Source of the DNA: Parvicella sp964387945
Lineage (GTDB): Bacteria; Bacteroidota; Bacteroidia; Flavobacteriales_D; Parvicellaceae
Reading direction: 5' to 3'
NCBI GenBank assembly: GCA_964387945.1
Contig: CAYLYX010000011.1
Coordinates: 1 to 64,000, forward strand
DNA length: 64,000 nt
Shown one piece after another: positions 26,413-35,746 of this stretch (positions are counted from its first letter, which is position 1; each line of letters starts with the position of its first letter). The translations under genes were made by a program, and so were the position numbers. The notes beneath the pieces are model-generated. The model was not told the origin of the DNA, ran no database searches, and was given only the letters and a program-made list of their open reading frames with translations.

Positions 26413-27138
26413 ATGCCGAGAGATAGCCGACCAAGAGTCGAAGTTTGTTTTACCCCAAGAAGCTATGAATTGTATAACGAAGACGTAGATATCGTGGTGT
26501 GCATCGATGTGTTGCGAGCTACCTCTGCGATTTGTACGGCTTTTGAATACGGTGTAAAAAAAATGATTCCTGTGGCTACGCTCGAAGAAGCCATTGAGTA
26601 CCGTCAAAAGGGCTACATCGTGGCTGCTGAACGGAAAGGACAGATCGTAGAAGGATTCGAGTTGGGGAATTCTCCTAGAACTTATCTCGAAGGTGAATAT
26701 GCTGGGAAAACGATCGTGATGACTACGACAAATGGTACCCAAGCCATCCACACGGCTCGAAAAGCACAAACAGTAGTCATTGGTTCGTTACTCAACCTAG
26801 ACGCGTTGAGCGAGTGGCTGATTGCGCAAAAACGAAATGTGTTGTTATTAGGCTCTGGGTGGAAGAATACATTTTGCTTAGAAGATTCAATTTGTGCGGG
26901 GGCATTTGTGGATCAACTTCAGCAAAGTGGTCAGTTTCGTTCTACTTTTGATAGCACCATTGCGGCAAAATACCTTTACTTGAGTGCAAAAGACAATTAT
27001 TTTGGATACCTCAAAGCTTCTTCTCACCGCAGAAGATTAAAGGCACTGAACCTCAATGAGGATATTAAGTTTTGCTTAACACCCAATCAAACAAGTGTAG
27101 TACCCATTCTAAAAAATGGCGTATTGGTAAAGGCTTAA
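26413..27138 (+). CDS. comB: probable 2-phosphosulfolactate phosphatase (ComB family)
   Basis: About 241 aa. The family pattern is clear: VEVCFTPRSYELY, VVCIDVLRATSAICTAFEYG (Mg-binding Asp and Arg), a FELGNSPRTYL segment, and MTTTNGTQAI. ComB dephosphorylates phosphosulfolactate to sulfolactate in coenzyme M-type sulfonate synthesis; Bacteroidota have sulfonolipids and other sulfonates, but no ComA or ComC is near here. The ATG at 26413 is preferred over the TTG at 26389. Convergent stop overlap (TTAA) with the lipoprotein gene downstream. Confidence 0.88.
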   Translation: MPRDSRPRVEVCFTPRSYELYNEDVDIVVCIDVLRATSAICTAFEYGVKKMIPVATLEEAIEYRQKGYIVAAERKGQIVEGFELGNSPRTYLEGEYAGKTIVMTTTNGTQAIHTARKAQTVVIGSLLNLDALSEWLIAQKRNVLLLGSGWKNTFCLEDSICAGAFVDQLQQSGQFRSTFDSTIAAKYLYLSAKDNYFGYLKASSHRRRLKALNLNEDIKFCLTPNQTSVVPILKNGVLVKA

Positions 27139-27896
27139 AGCGCTAATTCTTCTGGATAGTAAGTGATGCGATCCACCATGATTGGCGCATCTAAAATACC
27201 CTCATCCGCTGTGCTGAATTCAATATCGCCTAGAAGGTGAGTGTTATCAGGATTATTGTAATCCTCTAGCGATAACTTGATTATAACTCCCGCATTGGCG
27301 ATATTACTTCCTTCCTCAGCAAAAATACCGCCTTCATAATCCCATCCAAATCCAGAAAAACTAAAGTCTGCGCCATTCCAAGTATGAAGATCTTTAATGG
27401 TCATTCCAGTAAAAACCCCCGATTTAGACATCACCACTTGTCTTCTGGCAACTTCGTAATTGTTGTCCCAAATAAGGGTAGGCGCTTCAATGAAGCTAAG
27501 GGTTTCATTATTACCTTGAGACCAGTTATAAATGTATACGTTTAGCGTATTGGGGTCTGTTAATCGTGTGATTTGATATTCAACAGTACCTTCGGCAAAC
27601 CATTGCGAATCGTCTTCTAGATTCTCTGCTCCATACGCATTGTACAACTTGGTTTTGGTATCCAGCTTTGCAAAGTCTTCCAAATACTCAAACTGACTGA
27701 CATCCACAACGTTTTCTTCTGTGGTTTCTGCGTTTTCAACTACTTTATTGGGGTTGTTCTGATCATCAGTAGTGATAGTAGTGTTTTGGTCATTTGCGTA
27801 CTCTTGCTCAATGTCTTCAGCAGTTTTTCCACTATCTGTGCAGGCTGTCAGACCTGATAAAGTCAAAATTACTAACGCTAGATACGTCCGTTTCAT
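27135..27896 (-). CDS. predicted lipoprotein of unknown function
   Basis: A 253-aa protein with a lipoprotein signal (LVILTLSGLTACTDSG, Cys about residue 19), an acidic Asn/Asp/Thr-rich linker, and a beta-rich C-terminal region. No catalytic motif is recognised. It shares the 4-base TTAA with the convergent comB stop, and lies 16 bases downstream of a 94-aa gene on the same strand. Confidence 0.7.
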   Translation of the reverse strand: MKRTYLALVILTLSGLTACTDSGKTAEDIEQEYANDQNTTITTDDQNNPNKVVENAETTEENVVDVSQFEYLEDFAKLDTKTKLYNAYGAENLEDDSQWFAEGTVEYQITRLTDPNTLNVYIYNWSQGNNETLSFIEAPTLIWDNNYEVARRQVVMSKSGVFTGMTIKDLHTWNGADFSFSGFGWDYEGGIFAEEGSNIANAGVIIKLSLEDYNNPDNTHLLGDIEFSTADEGILDAPIMVDRITYYPEELAL

Positions 27897-27912
27897 GATT
27901 TAAAGTTTAGCA

Positions 27913-28197
27913 TTAAAACCCGACATTGAAAATACTTTTAATCGGGATATAAATATTACCCTTCAAAACTACAAAATCATTTCCAATCATCAGCACGGCA
28001 GCAGCTACAGAAAAGAGTCCGCGGTTGGTTCTTACCGTTAGAGACACTTGGCCGTCAGCATCTTTACGCTTTAATTGCGCGACTTTTAACTTTTGAAATA
28101 ATTCCCATTTTTTCAATGGACGCTTTGTTTTATTTACTTTCTTAAACGTCAATTTAGAAAGTTCGTATTTGTCTATTCTTATTATTTGTTCGTTCAT
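27913..28197 (-). CDS. small basic protein of unknown function
   Basis: A 94-aa protein with a strongly basic middle (KKVNKTKRPLKKWELFQKLK) and a beta-rich C-terminal half ending FVVLKGNIYIPIKSIFNVGF. No signal peptide. It lies between dps and a lipoprotein gene on the same strand, so may share their regulation. Confidence 0.6.
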   Translation of the reverse strand: MNEQIIRIDKYELSKLTFKKVNKTKRPLKKWELFQKLKVAQLKRKDADGQVSLTVRTNRGLFSVAAAVLMIGNDFVVLKGNIYIPIKSIFNVGF

Positions 28198-28223
28198 TAT
28201 TTTTCTTTTGGATTATTTAATTT

Positions 28224-28730
28224 CTATGCAAATTTTCTATTCGTCCAGGCACTCAATTGCCAATGATACGTCTCTAATTTTTTGATCATTCCAGCGATCA
28301 TATGAGTCGTACCAATATCACCGTTCTTCGTAGCGTACTCATGCACGTCTAGAAAAGTTTCGGCTAATACCTGTAGATCATTAATGATTTCATAAGTCAT
28401 GTATTCCGCACTTTTTTCTTCCTCAGATTCCTTGAGTAAGGATTCACGCAAATACTCATACATACTGGCATAAGGTTTCTTACCGAATACACGTATGCGT
28501 TCGGCAATTTCATCAATTTCGTTCAGTGCGTTCTTATACAGATCCTCTGTCAGTTCGTGAAGATCGAAGAAGTCACTACCTACCACATTCCAATGGAACT
28601 TTTGCAACTTATGAAAAAACACCTGATACGTACACAACGTGGTGTTCAGTTTTTTGACGATTTCCGCAGTTTCGAGTTTGGCAAAGCCCAACTGTCGGAA
28701 AGGCTCCTTTTTGTCTACTAAATTTTTCAT
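28224..28730 (-). CDS. dps: Dps family ferritin-like DNA-protection protein
   Basis: A 168-aa protein with the Dps ferroxidase pattern: KFHWNVVGSDFFDLHELTED (two His, Asp), then NEIDEIAERIRVFG (Glu/Asp), which form the intersubunit iron site. It stores iron and consumes peroxide during starvation or oxidative stress. It follows the MscS-type gene by 27 bases, which suggests a stress operon. Confidence 0.93.
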   Translation of the reverse strand: MKNLVDKKEPFRQLGFAKLETAEIVKKLNTTLCTYQVFFHKLQKFHWNVVGSDFFDLHELTEDLYKNALNEIDEIAERIRVFGKKPYASMYEYLRESLLKESEEEKSAEYMTYEIINDLQVLAETFLDVHEYATKNGDIGTTHMIAGMIKKLETYHWQLSAWTNRKFA

Positions 28731-28757
28731 ATCTATTTCTTTTTTGTGATTAAATGA

Positions 28758-29591
28758 TTACTTCATGTATACCGTCCGGATAGGGAACGGGATCTCAATA
28801 TCGTTTTTATTGAATGCTTTTTTGATGGCCTTCACACCTTGACTTTTGGCGAGCAAATAACTGGGTTGGACAGGTTCTTTGATCCAATAGATTAAAGTAA
28901 ATGTAATCGCGCTGTCTCCAAATTCATCCCAAAAGACTTGTGGTTCCTTTCCCTTCGCTAAACCATCTACTTGCTGTATCGCTTTGAGAGCTACAGCTTC
29001 CACTTTGTCTAAATCCGAGTCGTAGGCTACACCGCAGGGAAGATCTATTCTTCTCAACGGGTTCAATGTATAGTTAACGAGTGGCTGTTGAATGACAAGT
29101 TTGTTTGGAATAACAACGTCCTCTCCAGTAAAGGTTTCAACCATCATCGATCGCAAGCTTATACTTTTGATGATTCCATTGTAGCTGTTGCTTTCAATCG
29201 TGTCACCGATATTAAAGGGTTTTCTGAACGACATAATAATACCGGAAATTATGTTCAGAATAGGATCCTGAAACGCTAAACCAATGGCCAAACCTGCAAC
29301 TCCAGCACCTGCTAACAAAGAAGTTACGGTTTTGTCTAAATGGAGGATGCTTAAGGCAGAAAAAATACCACCTACAATGATGAGTACCGCAATTACTTTA
29401 GAAAGTAATTTATTGACGGCTTCGTTTTTGCTCACCCGATTGAGCCCTTTCATACTCCACCTACTGATCCATTTCGATAAAAAGAAAGAGAGTACAAAAA
29501 CCAGAATGGCCGCTAAAATGTTTGGGATGCTATCAACTAATAAGTCAAGCCAATGCTGGATTTTATCCAGACCACTATCTATGATTTTCAT
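28758..29591 (-). CDS. mechanosensitive ion channel of the MscS family
   Basis: A 277-aa protein with three transmembrane helices; the pore helix reads GAGVAGLAIGLAFQDPILN, followed by SGIIMSFRKPFNIGDTIES, the MscS beta-domain entry. It opens under membrane tension to release solutes. The length matches the small MscS type (E. coli MscS 286 aa). The same-strand dps and corA genes flank it. Confidence 0.93.
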   Translation of the reverse strand: MKIIDSGLDKIQHWLDLLVDSIPNILAAILVFVLSFFLSKWISRWSMKGLNRVSKNEAVNKLLSKVIAVLIIVGGIFSALSILHLDKTVTSLLAGAGVAGLAIGLAFQDPILNIISGIIMSFRKPFNIGDTIESNSYNGIIKSISLRSMMVETFTGEDVVIPNKLVIQQPLVNYTLNPLRRIDLPCGVAYDSDLDKVEAVALKAIQQVDGLAKGKEPQVFWDEFGDSAITFTLIYWIKEPVQPSYLLAKSQGVKAIKKAFNKNDIEIPFPIRTVYMK

Positions 29592-29761
29592 GAATTACTA
29601 TTTAGGTTAAACAAGGTGAAAAAGTTCATTGGATAACTGCCTGAACAGAACTATTCAGCCAGCATTGAACTCAAGTCACTAAGAATTTACCTAAACAAGC
29701 TATCATATCAATAGTATAGTGAAAATAGATCAGTTTTGCAAATTTTATTCTATAAAAATGG

Positions 29762-30820
29762 TTAAAACCATTTCTTTTTTCTGAAATAGAGGATAAGCCC
29801 GATGGTGATCACAATCATGACGCCCCAAACGATGTAGTAACCATAGTCGGATTGAAGTTCTGGCATGTGTGCAAAGTTCATTCCATAGATTCCCGCAATA
29901 AATGTTAGTGGAATGAATATGGTAGATACTAGTGTAAGAACTTGCATTACCTGATTCATTTTGAAGCTGATTTCAGAGATGTACAAGTCTTGCAAACTGT
30001 TGAGAAGGTCTCTAAACGAGTCGATTGAATCCATCACCTGAATGGTGTGGTCGTGCAAGTCTCTCAAGTATATTGTGGTAGAATCATGAATCAATTCGTT
30101 TTCACATTTTGAGAATCGGCTAATGGCTTCTCGCAACGGAGCAATTGATTTTCGCATCAACAATAATTCTCTTTTGAGGTTGTGAATGGTTTGTTTATCA
30201 CTGGCTTCTTGCTCAAATAGCATTTTGCTTTCTAAGGCTTCGATTCTTTCTTCGATATCGTCCAAGACAATGAAGTAATTGTCTACCACAACGTCCAAAA
30301 TGGCGTAAACTAAATAGTCTGATCCCCATTGACGAATTCTTCCACGTCCTGATTGAATCCGCGCTCTAACATCCTGAAAAAGATCTGAGTTGGTCTCCTG
30401 AAAGCTCAATACAAGGCCTTTGTAAAAGAAGATAGAAACGTGCTCTGTCTTTAGTTTTTGTTTCTCAGTGTCGAAATCAACAGCCTTAATGACCACATAA
30501 ACACCGTTTTCGTATTCTTCAAATTTAGGACGCTGATAGGTGTCGGGAATGTCCTCTAGAATAAGCTTGTGAACGTTAAATGTCTTTCCGATGTTTTCAA
30601 CCAAGTCAATATCGTGTAGCCCTCGGATATCATACCAATCTACCTTATCTTCTGGAGATGGAACAAAAGCAATGGCGTCCTTGGTGTTAAAGTCCTTTTC
30701 GGTGAGGTTTTCTGTATCGTACTGCAGGTAGTGAACTTGCGTTTGTTCAACTCTTTTCTTCCCTTTAAAAACAATAGTTCCAGGTGGTAATCCTTTCGAG
30801 TGAGCTCTTTTCTTTGTCAT
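29762..30820 (-). CDS. corA: CorA-type magnesium/cobalt transporter
   Basis: A 352-aa protein with a long soluble N-terminal domain, a stalk helix, and two C-terminal transmembrane helices. The conserved loop IYGMNFAHMPE carries the diagnostic GMN motif between them. It mediates passive Mg2+ influx as a pentamer. No Mg-responsive leader is visible in the 85 bases upstream. Confidence 0.95.
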   Translation of the reverse strand: MTKKRAHSKGLPPGTIVFKGKKRVEQTQVHYLQYDTENLTEKDFNTKDAIAFVPSPEDKVDWYDIRGLHDIDLVENIGKTFNVHKLILEDIPDTYQRPKFEEYENGVYVVIKAVDFDTEKQKLKTEHVSIFFYKGLVLSFQETNSDLFQDVRARIQSGRGRIRQWGSDYLVYAILDVVVDNYFIVLDDIEERIEALESKMLFEQEASDKQTIHNLKRELLLMRKSIAPLREAISRFSKCENELIHDSTTIYLRDLHDHTIQVMDSIDSFRDLLNSLQDLYISEISFKMNQVMQVLTLVSTIFIPLTFIAGIYGMNFAHMPELQSDYGYYIVWGVMIVITIGLILYFRKKKWF

Positions 30821-30905
30821 AAATGGATTTGTTGTTACAAAGTAAAAATATACAAATCCTGACGGAAAATGGAGATCACGAGGGCAAAATTGCTCTTGTA
30901 CTTCG

Positions 30906-31526
30906 TTAATTTGTCATGATCAAGTCCTGAACGAGAACTGCTGTTTCGTCTTGCGAGAATGAACTGGCAGAGGAATTTTTTTCTTCACCCAGGGTAGAAA
31001 TCGGATAGGGGTTTTCTGGATTGAGCATTCGTTTGGTTTCAGAATCTGAAGATGGCTGGTTTTTTTGCGAACTGGGAACTTCCACATAAGTTATCTTTTC
31101 TACCACTACTGGTTTCTCCACTTCTTCAAAAACGGTGTCGTAGATATATTCTGTCTGAACTACGGTATCTACTTTAGAAATGTATTCTGTCTTTGTCACA
31201 GGGTTGATAATAATCTCCTTGGGTAGTTGGATAAACCACATGATCAAAACAGTAGCAGCCACCGCAATTCCTGTTTGATAGAGAGGAAGAGACTTAAACC
31301 AAAAACCTTTACTTTCCCTTGAGAGCGTCAGCGGTGGTGCCACTACTTTATTGTGTTTTTCATACAAAAACTCAGATTCACAGAGGATACTTCGCTGCAA
31401 ACGATAGTCATCTGCAGTCATTTGACTTTCGATAAATGCTATTTCTTCTTTAGTTAACTCTTCGAAGTTTTTCTGCTCTAGAAGTTCTTGAAGTCTTGTT
31501 TCGATAGGATTCAAATGTTTGTCCAT
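30906..31526 (-). CDS. single-pass membrane protein, probable regulator (anti-sigma-like) of the adjacent ECF sigma factor
   Basis: About 206 aa from the ATG at 31526. A helical, acidic cytosolic N terminus (LQELLEQKNFEELTKEEIAF) is followed by a transmembrane helix (TGIAVAATVLIMWFIQL) and a periplasmic segment with Val/Glu-rich strands. The layout, and the location 2 bases after the sigma gene stop, match anti-sigma proteins that sequester ECF factors. There is no zinc-binding HxxxCxxC motif, so it would be a non-ZAS type. The function is inferred from position. Confidence 0.7.
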   Translation of the reverse strand: MDKHLNPIETRLQELLEQKNFEELTKEEIAFIESQMTADDYRLQRSILCESEFLYEKHNKVVAPPLTLSRESKGFWFKSLPLYQTGIAVAATVLIMWFIQLPKEIIINPVTKTEYISKVDTVVQTEYIYDTVFEEVEKPVVVEKITYVEVPSSQKNQPSSDSETKRMLNPENPYPISTLGEEKNSSASSFSQDETAVLVQDLIMTN

Positions 31527-31528
31527 GA

Positions 31529-32128
31529 TCAACTTGTTTTAAAGGCGTTTTGCCAATGATTTGGCGAATATTGTTTTAGTTGTGCGCTAATCTTTTTTGT
31601 AGCGTAGAAAAGTCTAGATTTTACCGTTCCGACAGAAGTCTCTGTAATTTCAGCAATTTCTGCGAGTGAAAAATGCTCGAGGTGTCTCAAGATAAATACC
31701 ACTTTATGGTGATGTTCCAAAAGATGAATTTCTTTTCGAAGCAACTTTCTAAAGGCTTTTCTATCAATCGTTTGATCCTCTTCGGAGGAAATTTTTAGTA
31801 AAACTCCTTCGCTGTCATCAACTTTTGTTAGAGCCGCTGTTCTAAAAGAAGTTTTACACATGTTTGAGGCGATGGTAAACACCCAGGTGTAAAACTTCTT
31901 TTCAGGATCAAATTGGTGCTTCTTTTCAATTACTTTCACAAACAAATCCTGCAAGAAGTCTTGAGCCTTGCTTTCATCTCCATAAAACATCTTGATGAAG
32001 TATCGTAGTAAGCGATCGGCATAGCGCTCGTAAAGTTCTGTGATCGCTTTTTGATGATCTTTTTTTTGGAAAAGATGCATCAGTTCTTCATCGCTGAGGG
32101 ACTTGATATTTGGTCGAAGTAATTTCAA
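31529..32128 (-). CDS. ECF-family RNA polymerase sigma factor
   Basis: A 199-aa protein with region 2 (DFLQDLFVKVIEKKHQFDP and FYTWVFTIASNMC) and a C-terminal region 4 helix-turn-helix (FSLAEIAEITETSVGTVKSR). It starts 3 bases after the FGE-TPR gene and ends 2 bases before the membrane-protein start, giving a three-gene operon. It should direct transcription of a small regulon, probably including this operon. Confidence 0.93.
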   Translation of the reverse strand: MKLLRPNIKSLSDEELMHLFQKKDHQKAITELYERYADRLLRYFIKMFYGDESKAQDFLQDLFVKVIEKKHQFDPEKKFYTWVFTIASNMCKTSFRTAALTKVDDSEGVLLKISSEEDQTIDRKAFRKLLRKEIHLLEHHHKVVFILRHLEHFSLAEIAEITETSVGTVKSRLFYATKKISAQLKQYSPNHWQNAFKTS

Positions 32129-32131
32129 GGA

Positions 32132-34036
32132 CTATTCCTGAACAATTTCCATGATTACTCTAAAACCAACTCTAGGATCGGGACCATCGTACTTCTGGTT
32201 CTTATTAAACTTTGAGTTTTCAAAGGTATGAGCCCAACTTCCGCCCTTGGCTATTCCTTTTTGATCCGTCATTTCAGCGACATTACCCATCGTGCAGTAA
32301 AAGCCCTTGTCATTGGGTAGATAGGAATGAGCATTTACTGGAAAGAATCCTCCATCGGTTTGATAGTCATTTTCCCCCGTTTTGATGTTTGTCAAATAAC
32401 ATCCCTTTTCATTAGTTGCTTTGTCACCTTCAAAGCAGGTTTGATGGTTTGATCCTCCTGCAGCAAGGAGCCTCCATTCAGATTCGGTAGGTAACCGAAA
32501 CACCACCTGTGTGTACTTTCGCTTTCGCTGAGTGTTGTACTGTTGGGTTAACCAGTTGCAATACTCATGGGCAGCCTCATAAGAGATATTTACGACCGGG
32601 TATTCATCGTATGCGGGATGCCAATGATAGGTGTCTCTCATCGGTTCTGTGTATTGGGCTAGCGTGGTTACCCATTTTGAACTGTCATAAACACATTTGT
32701 TGTAGAGTTCATCGTTTCTCGAATTTTTGATGTTGTTCAGAAATTGTCTGTACTCCATGTTGGTCACCTCAGTTTCAGAGGCCCATAGGTTTCCGTTGAT
32801 GTGCTTCATTCTCTTTTCCACATTTCTTGTATTGAGAAGTAAGGTGATATATCTAAAATCGGCAGCATCGGTTGCTTCTTCCTCCAGCAAGTCGGCAATC
32901 TCTGTTTGTTGACCTGATTTATCGCTAATAGAAACGATCAATTGAAGTAACTTGGTTTGCTTTTCCTTGTTTTCACTTTTTGCATAATGCTTATAAAGCT
33001 TCACCATGGATGGGAGGTAAAGCGCGTTCATGTAGTTGGCCACATTATTACTAATGTTATAAGAGAAGACCTCTTTTAAATAGTCCAAAAGGTATCGATT
33101 CTCGTAGTTTCGCTTAATTATAGAGATATTGTCAATGCCTTCTTCAGAATAGATGTATGAAAGCCCGACCAAATGCAAATGATCAGACCAATTCTCAAAC
33201 TGATGGATCGCGCCACCCACACCCACATGTACAGGGCCATCGTAGGTAGTAAGGATGTGTTCGTAGATTTTATTTACCTTGTTTTGGTAATCTTCTTGTG
33301 AGGTTACATTTGTAAAGTCAACATCCAGCGGAGGTAGGTTTAGTTTCTTAAACAACTTGTTGCGGTAATCATCCAGTAGAATAAGCGAGGTGTTTATATT
33401 CGTAACGTCTTTGCGGTAGTTCTTATATTCTTGGATCGTCCAAATGGGATAGGTGTCATTATCACCAGCTGTTAAAATAATGGCGTCTTTTTCAACTTCA
33501 GACAAAATATTGTATCCCCAATTGAGAATCGGAGCTGAGAGTTCATTGGCTTCATAATACATTTTACAAAACTTGCTGTAATTTTCTTCATCAAGTTGGA
33601 GGTGATAGTAGGTCATGAAATCCACGTATGTCCTTGAGTCACCTGGACTTATTTCGTGAGCTCGTTTTAAGTACTTAAAAGTCTCTTTACTTTTTTCGCT
33701 ATTACCCGTATTCCACCACTGAAGATGATTGGCTTCAAAAGAATTTGGAACAGCTTCGTAGGCATCTTCGGCAATGCTGATACAAAGAGAAACATACTCC
33801 TCTTGTTCTTCTCCCTGAGTGAGGTTTCTAAGTGCTCTGCTTGATGCGTAATAATTGTACCATGCATTCGCGTTCTTGTCATCTTTTTCAATTTCTTTCT
33901 TCCAAAGGCTCAACTGGGTTTTGTACCAGTCTAACTCGTGTCTGTCTTTTACAATGCTATAGACAGTTTGTGGTTTTTGTCCAAAAAGTACTACGATGTT
34001 AAGTACTAATAAGCTGGTCAATAAGATATTTTTCAT
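32132..34036 (-). CDS. secreted TPR protein with C-terminal formylglycine-generating-enzyme (SUMF1-like) domain
   Basis: A 634-aa protein with a signal peptide, TPR-like helices, a middle block AIILTAGDNDTYPIW with RKDVTNINTSLILLDDY, and a C-terminal FGE/SUMF1 domain (WASETEVTNMEYRQFLNN, YPVVNISYEAAHEYCNWL, RLPTESEWRLLAAGGSN, MGNVAEMTD, AKGGSWAH, DPRVGFRVI). Many bacterial FGE-fold proteins are not sulfatase activators. The middle block resembles the soluble end of DUF2723 membrane proteins. Operon position before an ECF sigma factor and a membrane protein suggests a cell-envelope or gliding-type lipoprotein role, but this is inference. Confidence 0.85.
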   Translation of the reverse strand: MKNILLTSLLVLNIVVLFGQKPQTVYSIVKDRHELDWYKTQLSLWKKEIEKDDKNANAWYNYYASSRALRNLTQGEEQEEYVSLCISIAEDAYEAVPNSFEANHLQWWNTGNSEKSKETFKYLKRAHEISPGDSRTYVDFMTYYHLQLDEENYSKFCKMYYEANELSAPILNWGYNILSEVEKDAIILTAGDNDTYPIWTIQEYKNYRKDVTNINTSLILLDDYRNKLFKKLNLPPLDVDFTNVTSQEDYQNKVNKIYEHILTTYDGPVHVGVGGAIHQFENWSDHLHLVGLSYIYSEEGIDNISIIKRNYENRYLLDYLKEVFSYNISNNVANYMNALYLPSMVKLYKHYAKSENKEKQTKLLQLIVSISDKSGQQTEIADLLEEEATDAADFRYITLLLNTRNVEKRMKHINGNLWASETEVTNMEYRQFLNNIKNSRNDELYNKCVYDSSKWVTTLAQYTEPMRDTYHWHPAYDEYPVVNISYEAAHEYCNWLTQQYNTQRKRKYTQVVFRLPTESEWRLLAAGGSNHQTCFEGDKATNEKGCYLTNIKTGENDYQTDGGFFPVNAHSYLPNDKGFYCTMGNVAEMTDQKGIAKGGSWAHTFENSKFNKNQKYDGPDPRVGFRVIMEIVQE

Positions 34037-34166
34037 GTCAATTTAATTTGAATAGAAGAGCGCTTCGTTCTAGTTGTTTGCCGTATTACTCAAAAAGAAG
34101 GTAAAGGTTCAACAGGTTTTCATTTTTTTCCATTTATCAAATCTAAGGAATCCAAATTGGAATGAT

Positions 34167-34174
34167 TATTTTCG
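34167..34174 (+). promoter_or_regulatory. -7 promoter box directly before a TTG start
   Basis: TATTTTCG (one mismatch to TAnnTTTG) ends 6 bases before the TTG start at 34181. Transcription would begin at or close to the start codon. Confidence 0.35.
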
Positions 34175-34180
34175 CACTGC

Positions 34181-35737
34181 TTGAAGAAAATCGTACAAAT
34201 ATCGGTAGAACCGCACATTGCAAATGATGCCACGAAACTTAAAACTGAAATAGGAAGAAAGTTTGGGCTGAGCGGTAGTTTTGATTTTCAAATAATGAAG
34301 CGCTCCATTGATGCGCGCAGAAAGCCAATCAAGTTTGCCCTTGCCGTTGAGATCGTGCAGAATGAATCCTTAACAGAGAGAAAGATCAACTTTGATTATC
34401 AGCCAATTGCTGCATCGGCCAACGAAATTGTAATTGTTGGAGCAGGACCTGCTGGTTTGTTCGCAGGTTTAGAAGCTATAGAGTTAGGTTTGAAGCCGAT
34501 CATTTTTGAGCGAGGTAAGGATGTAAAAGAGAGACGAAAAGATTTAGCCAAAATCACCAAAGAACAAGAGGTAAATCCAGAATCCAATTATTGCTTTGGC
34601 GAAGGAGGAGCAGGAACCTATTCGGATGGAAAGCTCTATACGCGCAGCAAGAAAAAGGGAAGCGTAAGAAAGGTGTTGCAACAACTGGTTCATTTTGGTG
34701 CAGACGAAGACATTTTGATCAATGCGCATCCGCACATTGGCACGAATAAACTCCCTCAACTTATCCAGCGAATTCGAGAAGAGATCATCCGATGTGGAGG
34801 TGAGGTTCATTTTGAAAGTAAACTCACCGACATTCGTATTGAGAACAATCAGGTCACTGGGATAGTAATTAATGACGAACAAGAAGTAACTTGTTCAAGA
34901 CTGATTTTGGCTACTGGACATAGTGCTAGAGATATTTTTTACTTGCTGAACGACAAGGAGATAGCTTTGGAGTTTAAACCTTTTGCTTTAGGGGTTAGAG
35001 TAGAGCATAGCCAGTCGTTGATTGATCAGTTACAGTACGGACAATCTGATCGTGGCGAGTATTTGCCGCCAGCAGCCTACAGCTTGGTGCATAACACTGC
35101 AGATCGAGGAGTGTACTCGTTTTGTATGTGTCCGGGAGGAATTATAGCTCCTTGTGCTACTGAAAATGGGGAAGTTGTAACCAATGGTTGGTCGCCAAGT
35201 AAACGCAACAATCCCTACAGCAATTCTGGAATTGTGACGGAGGTGAGGTGGGGAGACATCCCTCAGTTCCATAGTTATGGTCCATTGGCAGGTTTGGCAT
35301 TTCAGAAAAGCGTGGAGCAAGCTTGTTGGAAAGCAGCAGGCAAAACACAACAAGTTCCAGCCCAGCGTTTACTTGATTTTGTAGAGAATCGAACATCCAA
35401 AGATCTTCCTAAGACATCCTATTTTCCGGGATTGGTTTCGGTCAACTTAAATGATGTATTACCTCCGTTTATTGTTGACAACCTACGTGAAGGATTTGTT
35501 AAATTTGGAGAGAAGATGAAGGGTTATTTAACCAATGATGCTGTGGTACATGGAACAGAATCAAGAACCTCTTCTCCCGTAAGAATACCAAGGAATGAAG
35601 GGCTTGAGCACAATACAATTAAAGGCTTATATCCGTGTGGAGAAGGCGCGGGCTATGCAGGTGGGATTGTCTCTGCTGCAATCGATGGACAGAATGTGGT
35701 AAACGCAATTCACTTATATTTACAGACCGAAAATTAA
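34181..35737 (+). CDS. FAD-dependent oxidoreductase (NAD(P)-binding Rossmann family), TTG start
   Basis: A 518-aa flavoprotein. After an 80-residue N-terminal extension comes the dinucleotide fold IVGAGPAGLFAGLEAIELG, then FERGKDVKERRKDL and CFGEGGAGTYSDGKLYTR, and late GLYPCGEGAGYAGGIVSAA. These match the conserved uncharacterised FAD-dependent dehydrogenase group found widely in bacteria; the reaction is unknown. The start is a TTG: the frame has a stop 39 codon-free bases upstream and no ATG before the family start. Confidence 0.85.
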   Translation: MKKIVQISVEPHIANDATKLKTEIGRKFGLSGSFDFQIMKRSIDARRKPIKFALAVEIVQNESLTERKINFDYQPIAASANEIVIVGAGPAGLFAGLEAIELGLKPIIFERGKDVKERRKDLAKITKEQEVNPESNYCFGEGGAGTYSDGKLYTRSKKKGSVRKVLQQLVHFGADEDILINAHPHIGTNKLPQLIQRIREEIIRCGGEVHFESKLTDIRIENNQVTGIVINDEQEVTCSRLILATGHSARDIFYLLNDKEIALEFKPFALGVRVEHSQSLIDQLQYGQSDRGEYLPPAAYSLVHNTADRGVYSFCMCPGGIIAPCATENGEVVTNGWSPSKRNNPYSNSGIVTEVRWGDIPQFHSYGPLAGLAFQKSVEQACWKAAGKTQQVPAQRLLDFVENRTSKDLPKTSYFPGLVSVNLNDVLPPFIVDNLREGFVKFGEKMKGYLTNDAVVHGTESRTSSPVRIPRNEGLEHNTIKGLYPCGEGAGYAGGIVSAAIDGQNVVNAIHLYLQTEN

Positions 35738-35746
35738 GGTATACGA

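Noticed and set aside
29592..29761. Hidden small gene or ncRNA between corA and the mscS-type gene
   Set aside because: No frame with good composition or start, and no structured motif; only a weak AT-rich promoter-like stretch.
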